Positions 28,214 through 38,180 of a stretch of DNA of 64,000 nucleotides are shown piece after piece. A model generated the notes under the pieces. It did no database searches and was not told the DNA's origin. It was given only the letters and a program-made list of their open reading frames with translations. The DNA comes from Ahrensia sp. (lineage in GTDB: Bacteria; Pseudomonadota; Alphaproteobacteria; Rhizobiales; Rhizobiaceae). The stretch covers positions 62,001 through 126,000 of the forward strand of contig PAKZ01000041.1 of NCBI GenBank assembly GCA_002706335.1, given 5' to 3'. Each line of letters starts with the position of its first letter. The first letter of the stretch is position 1. A program made the position numbers and the translations under genes.

Positions 28214-28483
28214 TTAGCGGCGGATGCCGAGTTCGGAAATCAGCTTCTGGTAGCGGTCCTGATCGTTACGCTTGACGTAATCGAGGAGGCTGCGACGCTG
28301 CGAAACCATCTTCAGGAGACCACGGCGGGAGGGATTGTCCTTCTTGTGGCCCTTGAAGTGTTCCGTCAGGTTGGTGATCCGTTCGGTGAGGATCGCGACC
28401 TGGACTTCCGGAGAACCGGTGTCGCCTGATTTCGTCGCGAATTTCTGAATAAGCTCGGCCTTGCGCTCGGGCGTAATCGACAT
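28214..28483 (-). CDS. rpsO: 30S ribosomal protein S15
   Basis: An 89-residue primary rRNA-binding protein, exactly the family length, that begins [11 protein letters not shown]. It contains the conserved [16 protein letters not shown] and [12 protein letters not shown], which contact the 16S central domain. The open frame upstream of 28483 is not part of the protein. It precedes pnp. Confidence 0.97.
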   Translation of the reverse strand: MSITPERKAELIQKFATKSGDTGSPEVQVAILTERITNLTEHFKGHKKDNPSRRGLLKMVSQRRSLLDYVKRNDQDRYQKLISELGIRR

Positions 28484-28661
28484 CGTGTGTCCTTTCTTCT
28501 TCGGGGCGTTGCCCCTTGTTGTTCGGGTGAGCCGCCCTGTGCCGGGATGTCGTCCAGCAGGGGCCTTTCTACGCATTTCTGGAATGCTGGCGGGCATATA
28601 GGCGATGAAAGGCGAAATGTCGAGTGTTTAAGGCCCTTCGCCAATCTCTTATGTCACGCGG

Positions 28662-29876
28662 ATGGTTATTCGACTCAGAGATATCACAAAGAAGCACTTC
28701 ACGGGCATGGCCGGGTGTATCGCCCTGGCAGGGAGCATCCTCATGGCGAACATCACGCAGGCTGTATCGGGCGACACAGAGATTCTTGTCATCGAACGCG
28801 TTTACGAGACGCCGTCTGCGGCGGCGCCGTTGTTTTCCGAGCAGTTCCTTCAGGCGGTGCCCATCGGCCAGATCGTGGGCGCTGTCGATGCTTTGCGCGC
28901 ATCCTACGGTTCGGCGCAAGCCATACGGGAAGCGGGCGGAGGCTACGAAATCGAAACCCCGACGCACCGTATTCCGGTGCAGATCAGCCTCGATGCCGAA
29001 GGCAGGATCGTGGAGCTTTTGCTCAAGCCGGCCGAGCGGCTGACGGTATCGATAGAGGATACGCTGAAACTCCTCGCGGAGACGCCCGGAGAGACTTCCT
29101 ATGCCATCATGCGGGACGGCGACCTCGTATACGGCCAAGAGCCCGGGAAGAGGCTCGCAGTCGGATCGGCCTTCAAGCTGGGCGTCCTCTCGGCTCTGGC
29201 CGACGACATCGAAGCCGGCGGGCACCAATGGGACGACGTGCTGAAGCTCAAACCGGAGGACAAATCGCTGCCCTCCGGGCGGCTTCAGAATTTTCCGACG
29301 GGATCGCCTTTCACGCTGCACACGCTGGCGGCCGCGATGATCGCCGAGAGCGACAACACTGCGACAGATATGCTGATCCGGCTTCTCGGACGCGGGCCGA
29401 TTGCCGAAAAGCTGCAGGCGGAAACACTGCTGACGACGCGCGAGTTCTTTGTCCTGAAAGCCGATCCCGACCTTGCGGGACGCTACGCCGAGGCCGATGC
29501 GGATCAGCGAGCGGCGATCATCAGCGAAATCGCCGGTCGCGAGCTTCCCCCGGCCGCGCAGGTCATCGGCCAGCATGACGAAGGTGTGGAGTGGTATGTC
29601 TCCAATGCCACGCTATGCGAACTCGCCGGAGCGGTTCGGAGCCTTGATGTCTTCGCGATCGAGTCCGGGCCGGTTGACGCCGGACGCTGGCGCGAGGTCG
29701 CATATAAGGGCGGCAGCGAAACCGGAGTGCTCAACCTGACTGCGGCGGTCACAAAAGAGGATGAGCACAGCTGGTGCGTCTCGGTGACCGTCAACGCTGC
29801 CGACATGATCGATACGGCCGAGGTCACCGGACTCTTCTCACGCTTGACGGATCAACTCGCCACCGATCGACGATAG
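28662..29876 (+). CDS. Exported serine hydrolase, class A beta-lactamase-like
   Basis: A 404-residue protein with a signal peptide (about residues 1-35) and an N-terminal helical region of about 100 residues before the catalytic domain. That layout resembles Cpe/LpqF and the clavulanate ORF12 family. The catalytic domain has Ser169-x-x-Lys172 (GSAFK), an SDN motif at 230-232 and KGGSETG in the position of the usual KTG. The hydrolase fold is clear. The Gly in place of Thr in the third motif argues against ordinary beta-lactamase activity, and an esterase role is more likely. It is divergent from rpsO. Confidence 0.82.
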   Translation: MVIRLRDITKKHFTGMAGCIALAGSILMANITQAVSGDTEILVIERVYETPSAAAPLFSEQFLQAVPIGQIVGAVDALRASYGSAQAIREAGGGYEIETPTHRIPVQISLDAEGRIVELLLKPAERLTVSIEDTLKLLAETPGETSYAIMRDGDLVYGQEPGKRLAVGSAFKLGVLSALADDIEAGGHQWDDVLKLKPEDKSLPSGRLQNFPTGSPFTLHTLAAAMIAESDNTATDMLIRLLGRGPIAEKLQAETLLTTREFFVLKADPDLAGRYAEADADQRAAIISEIAGRELPPAAQVIGQHDEGVEWYVSNATLCELAGAVRSLDVFAIESGPVDAGRWREVAYKGGSETGVLNLTAAVTKEDEHSWCVSVTVNAADMIDTAEVTGLFSRLTDQLATDRR

Positions 29877-29886
29877 GGTGGACTGT

Positions 29887-31311
29887 TTAGCGCGCGCTGA
29901 CGATCTTGGTCTCCAGGTAATCCTCTACACCCCAGCGGCCGCCCTCGCGACCGTTGCCGGACTGCTTGTAACCGCCGAACGGATGGCCGGCGGCGAAACC
30001 GGCACCGTTGACGCGGACCATGCCGGCGCGCAATTTCCGCGCGACGCGCTGGCCTTTGTCGGCATCCGAGGTGGAGAGATAGGCGGCGAGCCCGTAAGGG
30101 GTGTCATTTGCGATCTCGACAGCCTCGTCCTCGCCCTCGAAAGGTATCATCACGAGCACCGGCCCGAACACTTCCTCGCGCGCGATGGTCATCTGGTTGT
30201 TGACATCGGCAAAGACCGTTGGACGCACGAAATAGCCGCGATTGAAGCCCTCCGGACGGCCCATGCCGCCGGTGACGAGCCGCGCGCCCTCGGCGATACC
30301 CACTTCGATCAGGCCCTGGACCTTGTCGAACTGCGCCTGCGAAACCAGCGGACCGATATGATCGCCGGATTCGCGCGGATTGCCGACCTTGACCGCCTCG
30401 GCGGCTTCCCTGACGAGGTCGACCGCCTCTTCATAGACAGACCGCTCGACGAGCATGCGCGTCGGCGCGTTGCAGGACTGGCCTGTGTTCTCCATGCAGT
30501 GATTAACACCGCGCCGGATCGAGCGCGGCAGATCTGCATCGGCGAAAATGATGTTGGGAGACTTGCCGCCAAGTTCCAGCGTAACGCGCTTGACCGTTTC
30601 GGCCGCGCCCTTGGTGACCAGCGCCCCCGCGCGCGTCGAGCCGGTGAAGGACATCATGTCGATATCCGGATGATGCGACATCGCCTCACCGACGCCCGGA
30701 CCATCTCCGTTGACGAGGTTGAACACGCCGGCCGGGAAGCCGGCCTCGTCGACGAATTCAGCGAACAGAAGCGCCGAGAGAGGTGCGATCTCCGACGGCT
30801 TAAGGATGCAGGTGCAGCCGGTCAGAAGCGCCGGCAACACCTTGAGCGCGATCTGGTTGATCGGCCAGTTCCATGGCGTGATCAGGCCGCAGACGCCGAT
30901 CGGCTCGCGGACGATGACCTGCCCGTCGGCGAAAGGCTCTTCCCACGCGATATGCTTCACGCCTTCGAGAAAGCCCTGCATGTGCCAGGGACCGCAAGGC
31001 GCCTGATCATTGATGGCAAAATCGATCGGCGCGCCCATTTCCAGCGAGATCGCCTCGCCGAGTTCTCCCATGCGGCGCTGCATGATCGCGTCGAGCTTTT
31101 CCAGAAGCGCGATACGCTTCTCAAGCGGCGTCGCCGCCCAGGCCGGAAAGGCGCGCCGCGCCGCGGCAACCGCCTTGTCGACATCGGCTTTCGCCCCAAG
31201 CGAAATGACCGCGCAGGCTTCCTCGGTGCTCGGATCGATCACGTCGCAATCGTTCGCAACCTCCGGTGCAACCCATTTCCCTTCAATGTAGAAATCCCGT
31301 TTCTCGATCAT
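29887..31311 (-). CDS. Aldehyde dehydrogenase family protein
   Basis: A 474-residue NAD(P)-dependent dehydrogenase. It has the N-terminal PWNWP region, the cofactor loop SFTGSTRAG, general base Glu246 in LELGGKSPNI and nucleophile Cys280 in NTGQSCNAPTR. Length and motifs are complete, so it should oxidise an aldehyde to its acid. The substrate is not evident from the neighbours: a serine hydrolase convergent on one side and an alpha/beta hydrolase divergent on the other. Confidence 0.9.
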   Translation of the reverse strand: MIEKRDFYIEGKWVAPEVANDCDVIDPSTEEACAVISLGAKADVDKAVAAARRAFPAWAATPLEKRIALLEKLDAIMQRRMGELGEAISLEMGAPIDFAINDQAPCGPWHMQGFLEGVKHIAWEEPFADGQVIVREPIGVCGLITPWNWPINQIALKVLPALLTGCTCILKPSEIAPLSALLFAEFVDEAGFPAGVFNLVNGDGPGVGEAMSHHPDIDMMSFTGSTRAGALVTKGAAETVKRVTLELGGKSPNIIFADADLPRSIRRGVNHCMENTGQSCNAPTRMLVERSVYEEAVDLVREAAEAVKVGNPRESGDHIGPLVSQAQFDKVQGLIEVGIAEGARLVTGGMGRPEGFNRGYFVRPTVFADVNNQMTIAREEVFGPVLVMIPFEGEDEAVEIANDTPYGLAAYLSTSDADKGQRVARKLRAGMVRVNGAGFAAGHPFGGYKQSGNGREGGRWGVEDYLETKIVSAR

Positions 31312-31518
31312 GTTGCGATCCTTCTCTTGTCTACTGGCTACACCAATTCACATGCCGCGCGAATGACAATCTCATGTCGGCGTCGACACATAGCTTTCAC
31401 GCCGCCATGGTGCGGATATGTGAATGGGGCTTCTAAAATGCGAGCCGTTTCGCGGCGCGTTTTTTTACACCGGCCGGTTATATCCGTCGCCCAAACGGGA
31501 AAGGTCTCTGGTTTGGGC

Positions 31519-32388
31519 ATGCAGGACATCGACAGCTACAAGGTGGAAACGGATTTGGGGCGCATCGCCGTTCGCGATACGCGCGGCGGCGCAATGCCGC
31601 TCATACTGCTCCATGGCGCCGGCTATAGCGGCGATGTTTTCGCCGATCAGATGAAAGATGCAGGTCTGCGCGACTTCAGGTTGATCGTTCCCGACCTGCC
31701 GGGTCATGGAAACTCGGACAATTCCGCCCATCCCGAAACCGGTTACAGCGTTTCCGGCCTTGCAAGCGCCACGGCGGCGCTGATCGAAGAACTAGGCCTT
31801 GTCAATTGCGTCGTCGCCGGCTGGTCGCTCGGAGGGCACGTCGCCATCGAACTACTCGGCGCGCATTGCTCGATCGCCGGTGTCGCCATCCCCGGCGCCC
31901 CGCCGCTCGTCCAGGGCGGTCTCGGCACGATCCGCGGGTTCCATTTCAGCCGCGACATGCTGCTGGCATCCAAGGCGAAGCTCATGGAGCACGAGGCCTT
32001 GCGTTACCTGCGCATGACGCTTGGCCCGGACGCGCCGAGCGAATTCGCCGACATGATCCTTCGCGCCGATCCGCAATCGCGGCCGGTGGCGATGCGCAGC
32101 ATCGTTTCAGGCCAGGGCTGCGACCAGCGCGACACGGTGGAAAGTTCGCCTGTCCCAGTTTGCCTGATCCAGGGTCAGAACGATCCCTTTGCGCGAACAG
32201 GCTATGTGACCGGCATTCGCGGCAACGCAATCTATGAAGGTGGCTGCAAGGTGGTCGCGGGAGCGGGGCATGCGCCATTCTTCGATGCGCCCGACGAATT
32301 CAACGCCCTGCTCGCACGTTTCGTGCGCGATGTGGCCTCGGGAAAGGCCAGCGTCGCGCCGGCCGATCCGATGCGGATCGCGGTCTGA
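31519..32388 (+). CDS. Alpha/beta hydrolase
   Basis: A 289-residue cytoplasmic hydrolase with the oxyanion region LLHGAGYSGD, the nucleophile elbow GWSLGG, an acid in QGQNDPF and a His in GAGHAPFF, so the catalytic triad is complete. The frame is open far upstream, but that part is antisense to the aldehyde dehydrogenase and is not protein-like. The ATG at 31519 starts directly before the first strand; an ATG at 31438 is possible. Substrate unknown. Confidence 0.82.
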   Translation: MQDIDSYKVETDLGRIAVRDTRGGAMPLILLHGAGYSGDVFADQMKDAGLRDFRLIVPDLPGHGNSDNSAHPETGYSVSGLASATAALIEELGLVNCVVAGWSLGGHVAIELLGAHCSIAGVAIPGAPPLVQGGLGTIRGFHFSRDMLLASKAKLMEHEALRYLRMTLGPDAPSEFADMILRADPQSRPVAMRSIVSGQGCDQRDTVESSPVPVCLIQGQNDPFARTGYVTGIRGNAIYEGGCKVVAGAGHAPFFDAPDEFNALLARFVRDVASGKASVAPADPMRIAV

Positions 32389-32400
32389 TCGCGAACAGCG

Positions 32401-33378
32401 CTACAGCTTGAAGACCCGGCGCGGGCGGAATTCGCCCTGCGCGATTTCGCCGATCGCCAGCAGGCGCCCATGCTCGAAAGCGCAGGCGTCATCGGTGGGG
32501 AGCGGCGCATCGCGCCCGCGCAGGATGACCGGATTACCGAGCCGGATACGATTGGCCTGATCTCCGGTGAGTGCGATCTGCGGATAGCCGTCCATCGCCT
32601 CGCCGGTATCGAGCAGCAGCGGATCGATGGCCGCGAAACGCGCGGCGAAGCGCTCCGCCTCGTCGCTCTCCGCGTCATCTTCCGATTTGAAGGGGGCTTC
32701 GGCCCCGGCCACGGCCTTTTCCAGCTCCGCCAGCGTGACCGCGTCCTCCTCGTCGAAGGGATCGACGACGGTGCGGCGCAGTTCGACAACATGGCCGTAG
32801 CAGCCGAGATCGCGCCCCATGTCGCGGGCCAGCGAACGAACATAGGTACCCTTGCCGCAATCGACCTCGAACGCGGTACGACCATCATCGTGGCTGACGA
32901 TCTCGAGGCTTTCGATCTGGACCTCGCGCGCCGGGATATCGACCGGTTCGCCCTCGCGTGCGAGGTCATAGGCACGCTCGCCGCCGATCTTGATGGCCGA
33001 ATAGGAGGGCGGCTTTTGCTGGATCGTGCCGGTGTAGTTTCCGAGGATCGCTTCGATCTCGTTACGGGAGGGACGCTTGTCGGAGGTCTTCAGCACTTCG
33101 CCTTCGGCGTCGTCGGTCGCGGTTTCAGCACCCCACTCGACGGCGAAGCGGTAGACCTTGGCGCCGTCCATCACGTAAGGCACGGTCTTGGTCGCCTCTC
33201 CGAGCGCAATCGGCAGAATGCCCGAGGCGAGCGGATCTAGCGTGCCGGCATGGCCGGCCTTTTCGGCCTTGAACAGCCATTTGATCTTGGAGACCGCGTC
33301 GGTCGATCCCATGCCGAGCGGCTTGTCGAGCACCAGCCAACCCGATATCGGGCGACCCTTCTTCTTCCTGCGACCCAT
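32401..33378 (-). CDS. truB: tRNA pseudouridine-55 synthase
   Basis: A 325-residue enzyme that makes pseudouridine 55 in the T-loop of tRNAs. The catalytic Asp48 is in [10 protein letters not shown], with [16 protein letters not shown] and [10 protein letters not shown] further on. The ATG at 33378 ([10 protein letters not shown]) is the family start; the longer frame to 33483 is unlikely. It is the last gene of the rimP-to-truB block, 133 bases after the HNH gene. Confidence 0.95.
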   Translation of the reverse strand: MGRRKKKGRPISGWLVLDKPLGMGSTDAVSKIKWLFKAEKAGHAGTLDPLASGILPIALGEATKTVPYVMDGAKVYRFAVEWGAETATDDAEGEVLKTSDKRPSRNEIEAILGNYTGTIQQKPPSYSAIKIGGERAYDLAREGEPVDIPAREVQIESLEIVSHDDGRTAFEVDCGKGTYVRSLARDMGRDLGCYGHVVELRRTVVDPFDEEDAVTLAELEKAVAGAEAPFKSEDDAESDEAERFAARFAAIDPLLLDTGEAMDGYPQIALTGDQANRIRLGNPVILRGRDAPLPTDDACAFEHGRLLAIGEIAQGEFRPRRVFKL

Positions 33379-33511
33379 TCCTGTCCTGTCCGTTCCTGTA
33401 TCCGCCTGTCCATGCGAGGGCGGACTTCCTGTCCTATGAATGCCGACCGCGGGTCGGCGCGTGAAATTCGGGCGGTTTGCCATCGATCCAGCGCAGGAAG
33501 CGCGCGATCGT

Positions 33512-33757
33512 CTACTGCCGCCTTAGTGCCTCGACATCCGTGCCGAAGGCCGCGAGTTCCGTATTGGAGAAATGGCGATGCAGCGTGGCGTGGCAGATCG
33601 GATGAACCGGCACGGTATCCTTGCCGCCGCGGCTCTTCGGCACCGGGTGATGCCATTCGACGCGGCGGCCGAGTTCGCGGGAACAGAGCCAGCAGGTTTC
33701 CACCTGCGCCAGCGGCCTGGCACCGAAACCGGACATCTCCGTCCGCCGTGGCCTCAT
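33512..33757 (-). CDS. Small HNH endonuclease family protein
   Basis: An 81-residue protein, almost only an HNH finger: a Cys-x2-Cys pair (CWLC), then [13 protein letters not shown] and HPICHATLH. The HH pair and the downstream His fit the metal and catalytic ligands. The start overlaps the rbfA stop as ATGA, and GAGG precedes it, so it is translated with rbfA. Genes of this type recur between rbfA and truB in rhizobial genomes. The role is unknown; with no restriction partner nearby, a link to RNA or ribosome assembly is a guess. Confidence 0.82.
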   Translation of the reverse strand: MRPRRTEMSGFGARPLAQVETCWLCSRELGRRVEWHHPVPKSRGGKDTVPVHPICHATLHRHFSNTELAAFGTDVEALRRQ

Positions 33758-34167
33758 TCGCCGTCCTCTTGCGGATCATGATCGAGATCGCGGGCGACCT
33801 CCGGTGAACGCAGCAATTCGTCGATTTTCGAGAAATTGTCGTAGCTCGTATCGGCGCGGAAGCGGAACTGCGGCATGTATTTCATCTGGCTCAGGGCGTG
33901 AGACGCGCGACCGCGAATGAACTTCGCGTTGGCGGCGAGCGCCTTGATGATCGGGTCCATATCCTCGCGGCCGAGTGCGGTGACATAGACGGTGGCGATC
34001 TTCAGGTCGGGCGACATGCGCACCTCGTTGACCGATAGCACCGCGCCTTCGAGCATCGGATCGCGAACCTCGCCGCGCTGCAGGATATCCGTCAGGGCAT
34101 GGCGAACCTGTTCGCCGACGCGCAGTTGCCGCTGGGACGGCCCCTTCGATTGTTCAGAACGTGACAT
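33754..34167 (-). CDS. rbfA: 30S ribosome-binding factor A
   Basis: A 137-residue KH-fold assembly factor for the 30S subunit. It shows [14 protein letters not shown] at the N terminus, [13 protein letters not shown] in the middle and [16 protein letters not shown] near the C terminus. The ATG at 34167 is the family start. It is separated from infB by one extra gene, and its stop overlaps the HNH start. Confidence 0.94.
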   Translation of the reverse strand: MSRSEQSKGPSQRQLRVGEQVRHALTDILQRGEVRDPMLEGAVLSVNEVRMSPDLKIATVYVTALGREDMDPIIKALAANAKFIRGRASHALSQMKYMPQFRFRADTSYDNFSKIDELLRSPEVARDLDHDPQEDGE

Positions 34168-34235
34168 TGGCTTACTCTGTTTGCTTCGCGTCGCGGGATC
34201 GGACCGGAGCGCGTTTTGGCGCGTCATAACGCCGA

Positions 34236-34814
34236 TTATCGGTTTTCGCCACCCTTTGCGCCGTAAATCTGTCCCATCGGATCGAGCGAAGCTTCCTCCC
34301 AGGATTCTGCAAAGGCGGCCATATCGTTCTCCGTCTCGAACGCACTCGCCGGTATGATCACGACATCGTCGGGCGCGTCGACGAAGACGTGGCGGTCGGT
34401 CCGGATTACCCTGGCGATCGTTTCGGGCGGTACGAAGACATCGCGCCCGCCGCGCCGCTCGTGGAGATGATCGCTCCATTCGGCGAGTTCGACATCGCAT
34501 GCGGAGGAAACGCGCTTGCGCGCCCGACGTCGCATGCGGAGATTGTAGAACGCGACCAGCAAACCGAATTGAACGGCCAGCAAGGCGAAGCCGGCGAGCC
34601 ACCAGCGCAACCCGCCTTCCGCTCCCGCGACGCTTTCCGGCAACAGCCCGAGAACGACGCCGGCCAGAGCCAGCCAGAGGATCACGGCGAACTTGCGGAA
34701 GCCGGTCAGATCGCGCGGCAGTTGTTCAAAGGCAAGTGCATCGGCGAATGTCAGCCGGTAGGTCAGGGTTCGAATCGGCTGAACAGGTTCGTTTCCGGGC
34801 GCTTCATCAGACAT
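34236..34814 (-). CDS. YcxB-like membrane protein
   Basis: A 192-residue protein with [16 protein letters not shown] at the N terminus. Two adjacent membrane helices (about residues 42-62 and 70-92) are followed by a cytoplasmic domain containing [13 protein letters not shown] and [11 protein letters not shown]. This matches the YcxB-like layout: helical hairpin, then a PH-like domain. Function is unknown. It sits between infB and rbfA on the same strand, 68 bases before rbfA. Confidence 0.72.
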   Translation of the reverse strand: MSDEAPGNEPVQPIRTLTYRLTFADALAFEQLPRDLTGFRKFAVILWLALAGVVLGLLPESVAGAEGGLRWWLAGFALLAVQFGLLVAFYNLRMRRRARKRVSSACDVELAEWSDHLHERRGGRDVFVPPETIARVIRTDRHVFVDAPDDVVIIPASAFETENDMAAFAESWEEASLDPMGQIYGAKGGENR

Positions 34815-34827
34815 TCGCCTGCCTCTA

Positions 34828-34857
34828 ATGAAACGGGCCGACATCGCTGCCGGCCCG
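34828..34857 (-). terminator. Weak terminator-like hairpin after infB
   Basis: A 7-bp stem (CGGGCCG with CGGCCCG, 10-base loop) is followed on the minus strand by TTTCATTA, 29 bases past the infB stop. The T-run is short, so read-through into the next gene is likely. Confidence 0.5.
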
Positions 34858-34885
34858 AGCCTTAACCAGACACCGCAAGCGCGGA

Positions 34886-37468
34886 CTACAGCGTCCGGGC
34901 GATCTCTTCGACGCGGAAGCACTCGATGACGTCGCCGGCGCGGATGTCTTCGTAGTTCTCGAAGGCCATGCCGCATTCCTGGCCGACCGGCACTTCCGAT
35001 ACTTCGTCCTTGAAGCGCTTCAGCGTCTTCAGCTTGCCTTCGTGGATGACGACGTTGTCGCGAACCAAGCGAACGCCCGCACCACGTTCCACCTTGCCCT
35101 CGGTAACCTGGCAACCGGCGACCTTGCCGACCTTGGTGATGTTGAACACCTCCAGGATCTCGGCATTGCCGAGGAAGGTCTCCCGACGTTCGGGCGAGAG
35201 CAAGCCGGACATCGCCGCTTTCACGTCATCCAGCAGGTTGTAGATGATGTTGTAGTAGCGGATTTCCACGCCGGACTGATCGGCCAGGTCGCGCGCCTGC
35301 TTGTTGGCGCGGACGTTGAACGCCATGATCACCGATCCGGTGGATTCTGCGAGCGTGACGTCGGTCTCGGTGATGCCGCCTGCGCCCGAATGGACGATGC
35401 GGGCCTGGACTTCGTCCGTGCCGAGCTTGTCGAGCGCGCCGATAATTGCCTCGACGGAGCCCTGCACGTCGGCCTTGATGAGCAGCGGGAACTCGGCGAG
35501 TTCCTTGTTGGCCGCCTGCGCCATCATCTGTTCGAGCGAACCGCGCGAACCGGCCTGACGAGCGACCGCCTTCTCACGGGAGACGCGCTGCCGGTATTCG
35601 GAAATCTCGCGAGCACGCGCCTCGTTGTCGACAACGGCGACCTTGTCGCCGGCCTGCGGGGTTCCGTTGAGACCGAGAATCTCGACGGGAAGAGACGGTT
35701 CGGCTTCCTTGAGCTGCTCGCCGCGATCGTTGATGATCGCGCGTACGCGGCCCCACTCGTCGCCGGCAACCACAATGTCGCCGGTCCGGAGCGTGCCGGC
35801 CTGCACCAGCACTGTGGCGACCGAGCCGCGGCCCTTGTCGAGCTTGGCCTCGATGACCACGCCTTCCGCGGTACGGTCGGGGTTGGCCTTCAGTTCGAGA
35901 ACCTCGGACTGCAACAGGATCGCCTCGAGGAGGCCGTCCAGATTGGTGTGCTTGAGCGCCGAAACCTCGACCTCCTGGACGTCGCCGCCCATGGATTCGA
36001 CGAAGACCTCGTGCTGCAGCAGTTCCGTGCGGACCTTCTGCGCATCGGAGTCCGGCTTGTCGATCTTGTTAATCGCGACAATCATCGGCACGCCGGCAGC
36101 CTTGATGTGATTGATGGATTCAATCGTCTGCGGCATGACGCTGTCATCGGCCGCGACCACAAGGATCGCGATGTCCGTCGCCTGGGCGCCGCGGGCGCGC
36201 ATCGCGGTGAACGCGGCGTGGCCCGGCGTGTCGAGGAAGGTGATCTTCTGACCGTCCTTCTCGACCTGATAGGCACCGATGTGCTGGGTGATGCCACCGG
36301 CTTCGCCCTTGACGACATTGGCCTCGCGGATCGCATCGAGCAGCGATGTCTTGCCGTGGTCGACGTGACCCATGATCGTCACGACCGGCGGACGCGACTT
36401 CATGTCCTCCGCATTGTCCTCGATATCGAAGATGCCTTCCTCGACATCGGCCTCGGTGACGCGACGCACGGTATGGCCGAATTCCTCGGCGATCAGCTCA
36501 GCCAGATCGGCGTCAATAAGGTCGCCGGGCTTCATCATCTGGCCTTCCTTCATCAGGAACTTGACCACGTCAACGGCACGCTCGGCCATACGTTGTGCGA
36601 GTTCCTGAATGGTGATCGTCTCGGGCAACTGCACCTCGCGCGAAATCTTCTCGCGCGGCTCGTTGCTGGACATGGAGCGCTTGAACTTCTCCTGACGGCG
36701 ACGCATGGCCGACAGCGACCGCGAACGGCCTTCGCCGTCCGCGCCGACATTCGAGAGCGTCAGCTTGCCACGACGGCGCTCGTCTTCGCGACGCGGCGAC
36801 GGACGCGGCGGGGCATCGGCCTTCCCGGCGCCACCGGCACCACCACGGCGCGGGCCGCGGCTGTCGTCCTCGGCATCGGCGGGGCGGCGCCCGGCCGGCT
36901 TGGCGGCGGCGGCAGGTTTTGCCTCGTCAGGCTCCGGCGCGCGTTTGGCAGCGTCTGCCTCGGCACGTTCGCGAGCCGCCTTCTCGGCAGCCAGGCGTTC
37001 CTCTTCCTCACGCTGGCGGCGTTCGGATTCGGCACGTTCCTTTGCGCGACGCTCGTCTTCCTCGGCGCGGCGTTTCGCGTCCTCGGCTGCGCGCTTGCGG
37101 TCTTCGACTTCGCGCACCTTGGCTTCCTCGAGGGCGCGCCTGCGCGCGTCCATCTCGTTTTTGGAAAGCTGGTTGAGGACCACGCCGCTGCGGGAATCCT
37201 CCTGCGGCGCCGGTTTCGGCGCTTCAGGCTTAGGCGCCTCGGCGGCAGGTGCGGCCGCGCGCGGCTTCAGGCCGCCCGCAAGCGATCCGGATGCAGGCTT
37301 TTCGTCGGGACGCGTGAACTTTCGCTTGCGCGTTTCGACGACCACCGATTTCGACCGGCCATGGCTGAAATTCTGCCGGACGGTGCTCTTGTCACCGCCC
37401 GAGCGCTTCAGCGTCAGCGTGCGTTTGCTGTCGGCGCCGGTCTTCTTGTCGTCTGTCGTGTCACTCAT
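34886..37468 (-). CDS. infB: Translation initiation factor IF-2
   Basis: An 860-residue GTPase that brings initiator tRNA to the 30S subunit. The N-terminal 270 residues are low complexity and charged, with a long Glu/Arg/Ala coiled stretch at about 105-180. The G1 motif GHVDHGKTS is at 367-375, followed by DTPGHAAF and NKIDKPD. The C-terminal tRNA-binding domain is complete. Its ATG overlaps the stop of the ylxR gene (ATGA), so the two are translationally coupled. Confidence 0.97.
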   Translation of the reverse strand: MSDTTDDKKTGADSKRTLTLKRSGGDKSTVRQNFSHGRSKSVVVETRKRKFTRPDEKPASGSLAGGLKPRAAAPAAEAPKPEAPKPAPQEDSRSGVVLNQLSKNEMDARRRALEEAKVREVEDRKRAAEDAKRRAEEDERRAKERAESERRQREEEERLAAEKAARERAEADAAKRAPEPDEAKPAAAAKPAGRRPADAEDDSRGPRRGGAGGAGKADAPPRPSPRREDERRRGKLTLSNVGADGEGRSRSLSAMRRRQEKFKRSMSSNEPREKISREVQLPETITIQELAQRMAERAVDVVKFLMKEGQMMKPGDLIDADLAELIAEEFGHTVRRVTEADVEEGIFDIEDNAEDMKSRPPVVTIMGHVDHGKTSLLDAIREANVVKGEAGGITQHIGAYQVEKDGQKITFLDTPGHAAFTAMRARGAQATDIAILVVAADDSVMPQTIESINHIKAAGVPMIVAINKIDKPDSDAQKVRTELLQHEVFVESMGGDVQEVEVSALKHTNLDGLLEAILLQSEVLELKANPDRTAEGVVIEAKLDKGRGSVATVLVQAGTLRTGDIVVAGDEWGRVRAIINDRGEQLKEAEPSLPVEILGLNGTPQAGDKVAVVDNEARAREISEYRQRVSREKAVARQAGSRGSLEQMMAQAANKELAEFPLLIKADVQGSVEAIIGALDKLGTDEVQARIVHSGAGGITETDVTLAESTGSVIMAFNVRANKQARDLADQSGVEIRYYNIIYNLLDDVKAAMSGLLSPERRETFLGNAEILEVFNITKVGKVAGCQVTEGKVERGAGVRLVRDNVVIHEGKLKTLKRFKDEVSEVPVGQECGMAFENYEDIRAGDVIECFRVEEIARTL

Positions 37469-38112
37469 TCCGTAATCATATCCTTCGCGGTCTTCTCGCT
37501 TGCGCCGCCCGAGGTGTCGAATTCTGCGCTGAAATGCCGGAAACGGTCGAGAAAAACAAGGTGCCGCAATGCGGCTCGCCCCGGCTGCCCGTCAAGTATC
37601 GCAGCATGTATCACATTTCCCCCACCCAATGCCAAATCCAATTCGCCTTCGGCAAAGGATTTGAACGCGGGGATATCCGGCCCGTCCATGCGGCGCACAA
37701 AGGTGCGGGCCTGATCAATCTTGCGCACGCCGTCCGGCGCGGCGCCGGCATCGTGCAACACGGCGATCGCCTCACCGGAGCGCACCGCCTTGTCGACCTG
37801 AACAGCGCCCGTGACGACACCGCCGGCCTTGCGCGCCAGACCGAGCTGGCCGAGCGCGCGTTTAGCTATCAAATGATCTGTGCGCGCGCCGAGTTCAAGG
37901 TCGGCGCTCACGTCCTGCTTCAGACCGCGGCGAAAAAGCTTCTTCGCCACAGCCTTGTCGACGAGGTCGCGATGGGCGGTCACCCAACAACCGCGACCCG
38001 GCAGATCCCGCTTCAGGTCAGGAACGACATTCCCGTCCGGATCCGCAACGAAGCGGATCATCTCGTCGGCAGAGAGCTGCCGGCCGGTCACAATGCAGCT
38101 GCGATCGTTCAT
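37465..38112 (-). CDS. ylxR: YlxR-type RNA-binding protein fused to an L7Ae-like domain
   Basis: A 215-residue protein. The N-terminal half is a YlxR domain (SCIVTGRQ near the start, [16 protein letters not shown]). The C-terminal half resembles an L7Ae-type RNA-binding fold ([20 protein letters not shown]). The fusion is common in alphaproteobacteria. AAAGGA lies before the ATG at 38112, which I prefer to the ATG at 38136 or the TTG at 38142. It sits between nusA and infB. Confidence 0.85.
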   Translation of the reverse strand: MNDRSCIVTGRQLSADEMIRFVADPDGNVVPDLKRDLPGRGCWVTAHRDLVDKAVAKKLFRRGLKQDVSADLELGARTDHLIAKRALGQLGLARKAGGVVTGAVQVDKAVRSGEAIAVLHDAGAAPDGVRKIDQARTFVRRMDGPDIPAFKSFAEGELDLALGGGNVIHAAILDGQPGRAALRHLVFLDRFRHFSAEFDTSGGASEKTAKDMITE

Positions 38113-38180
38113 GTCGTCCTTTCTGGCTGCTGTCATGACCAAATGCCGTATCCAAGCTCCGCGCGACCATCATCCAGGCC

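Noticed and set aside
29878-31518. Plus-strand open frame continuous with the alpha/beta hydrolase, giving a giant 836-residue protein
   Set aside because: The first part is antisense to a complete aldehyde dehydrogenase and is rich in Arg and Asp without domains; the hydrolase has its own start at 31519.
35042-37714. 890-residue plus-strand frame opposite infB
   Set aside because: It is a shadow of infB; no ribosome site and no domain.
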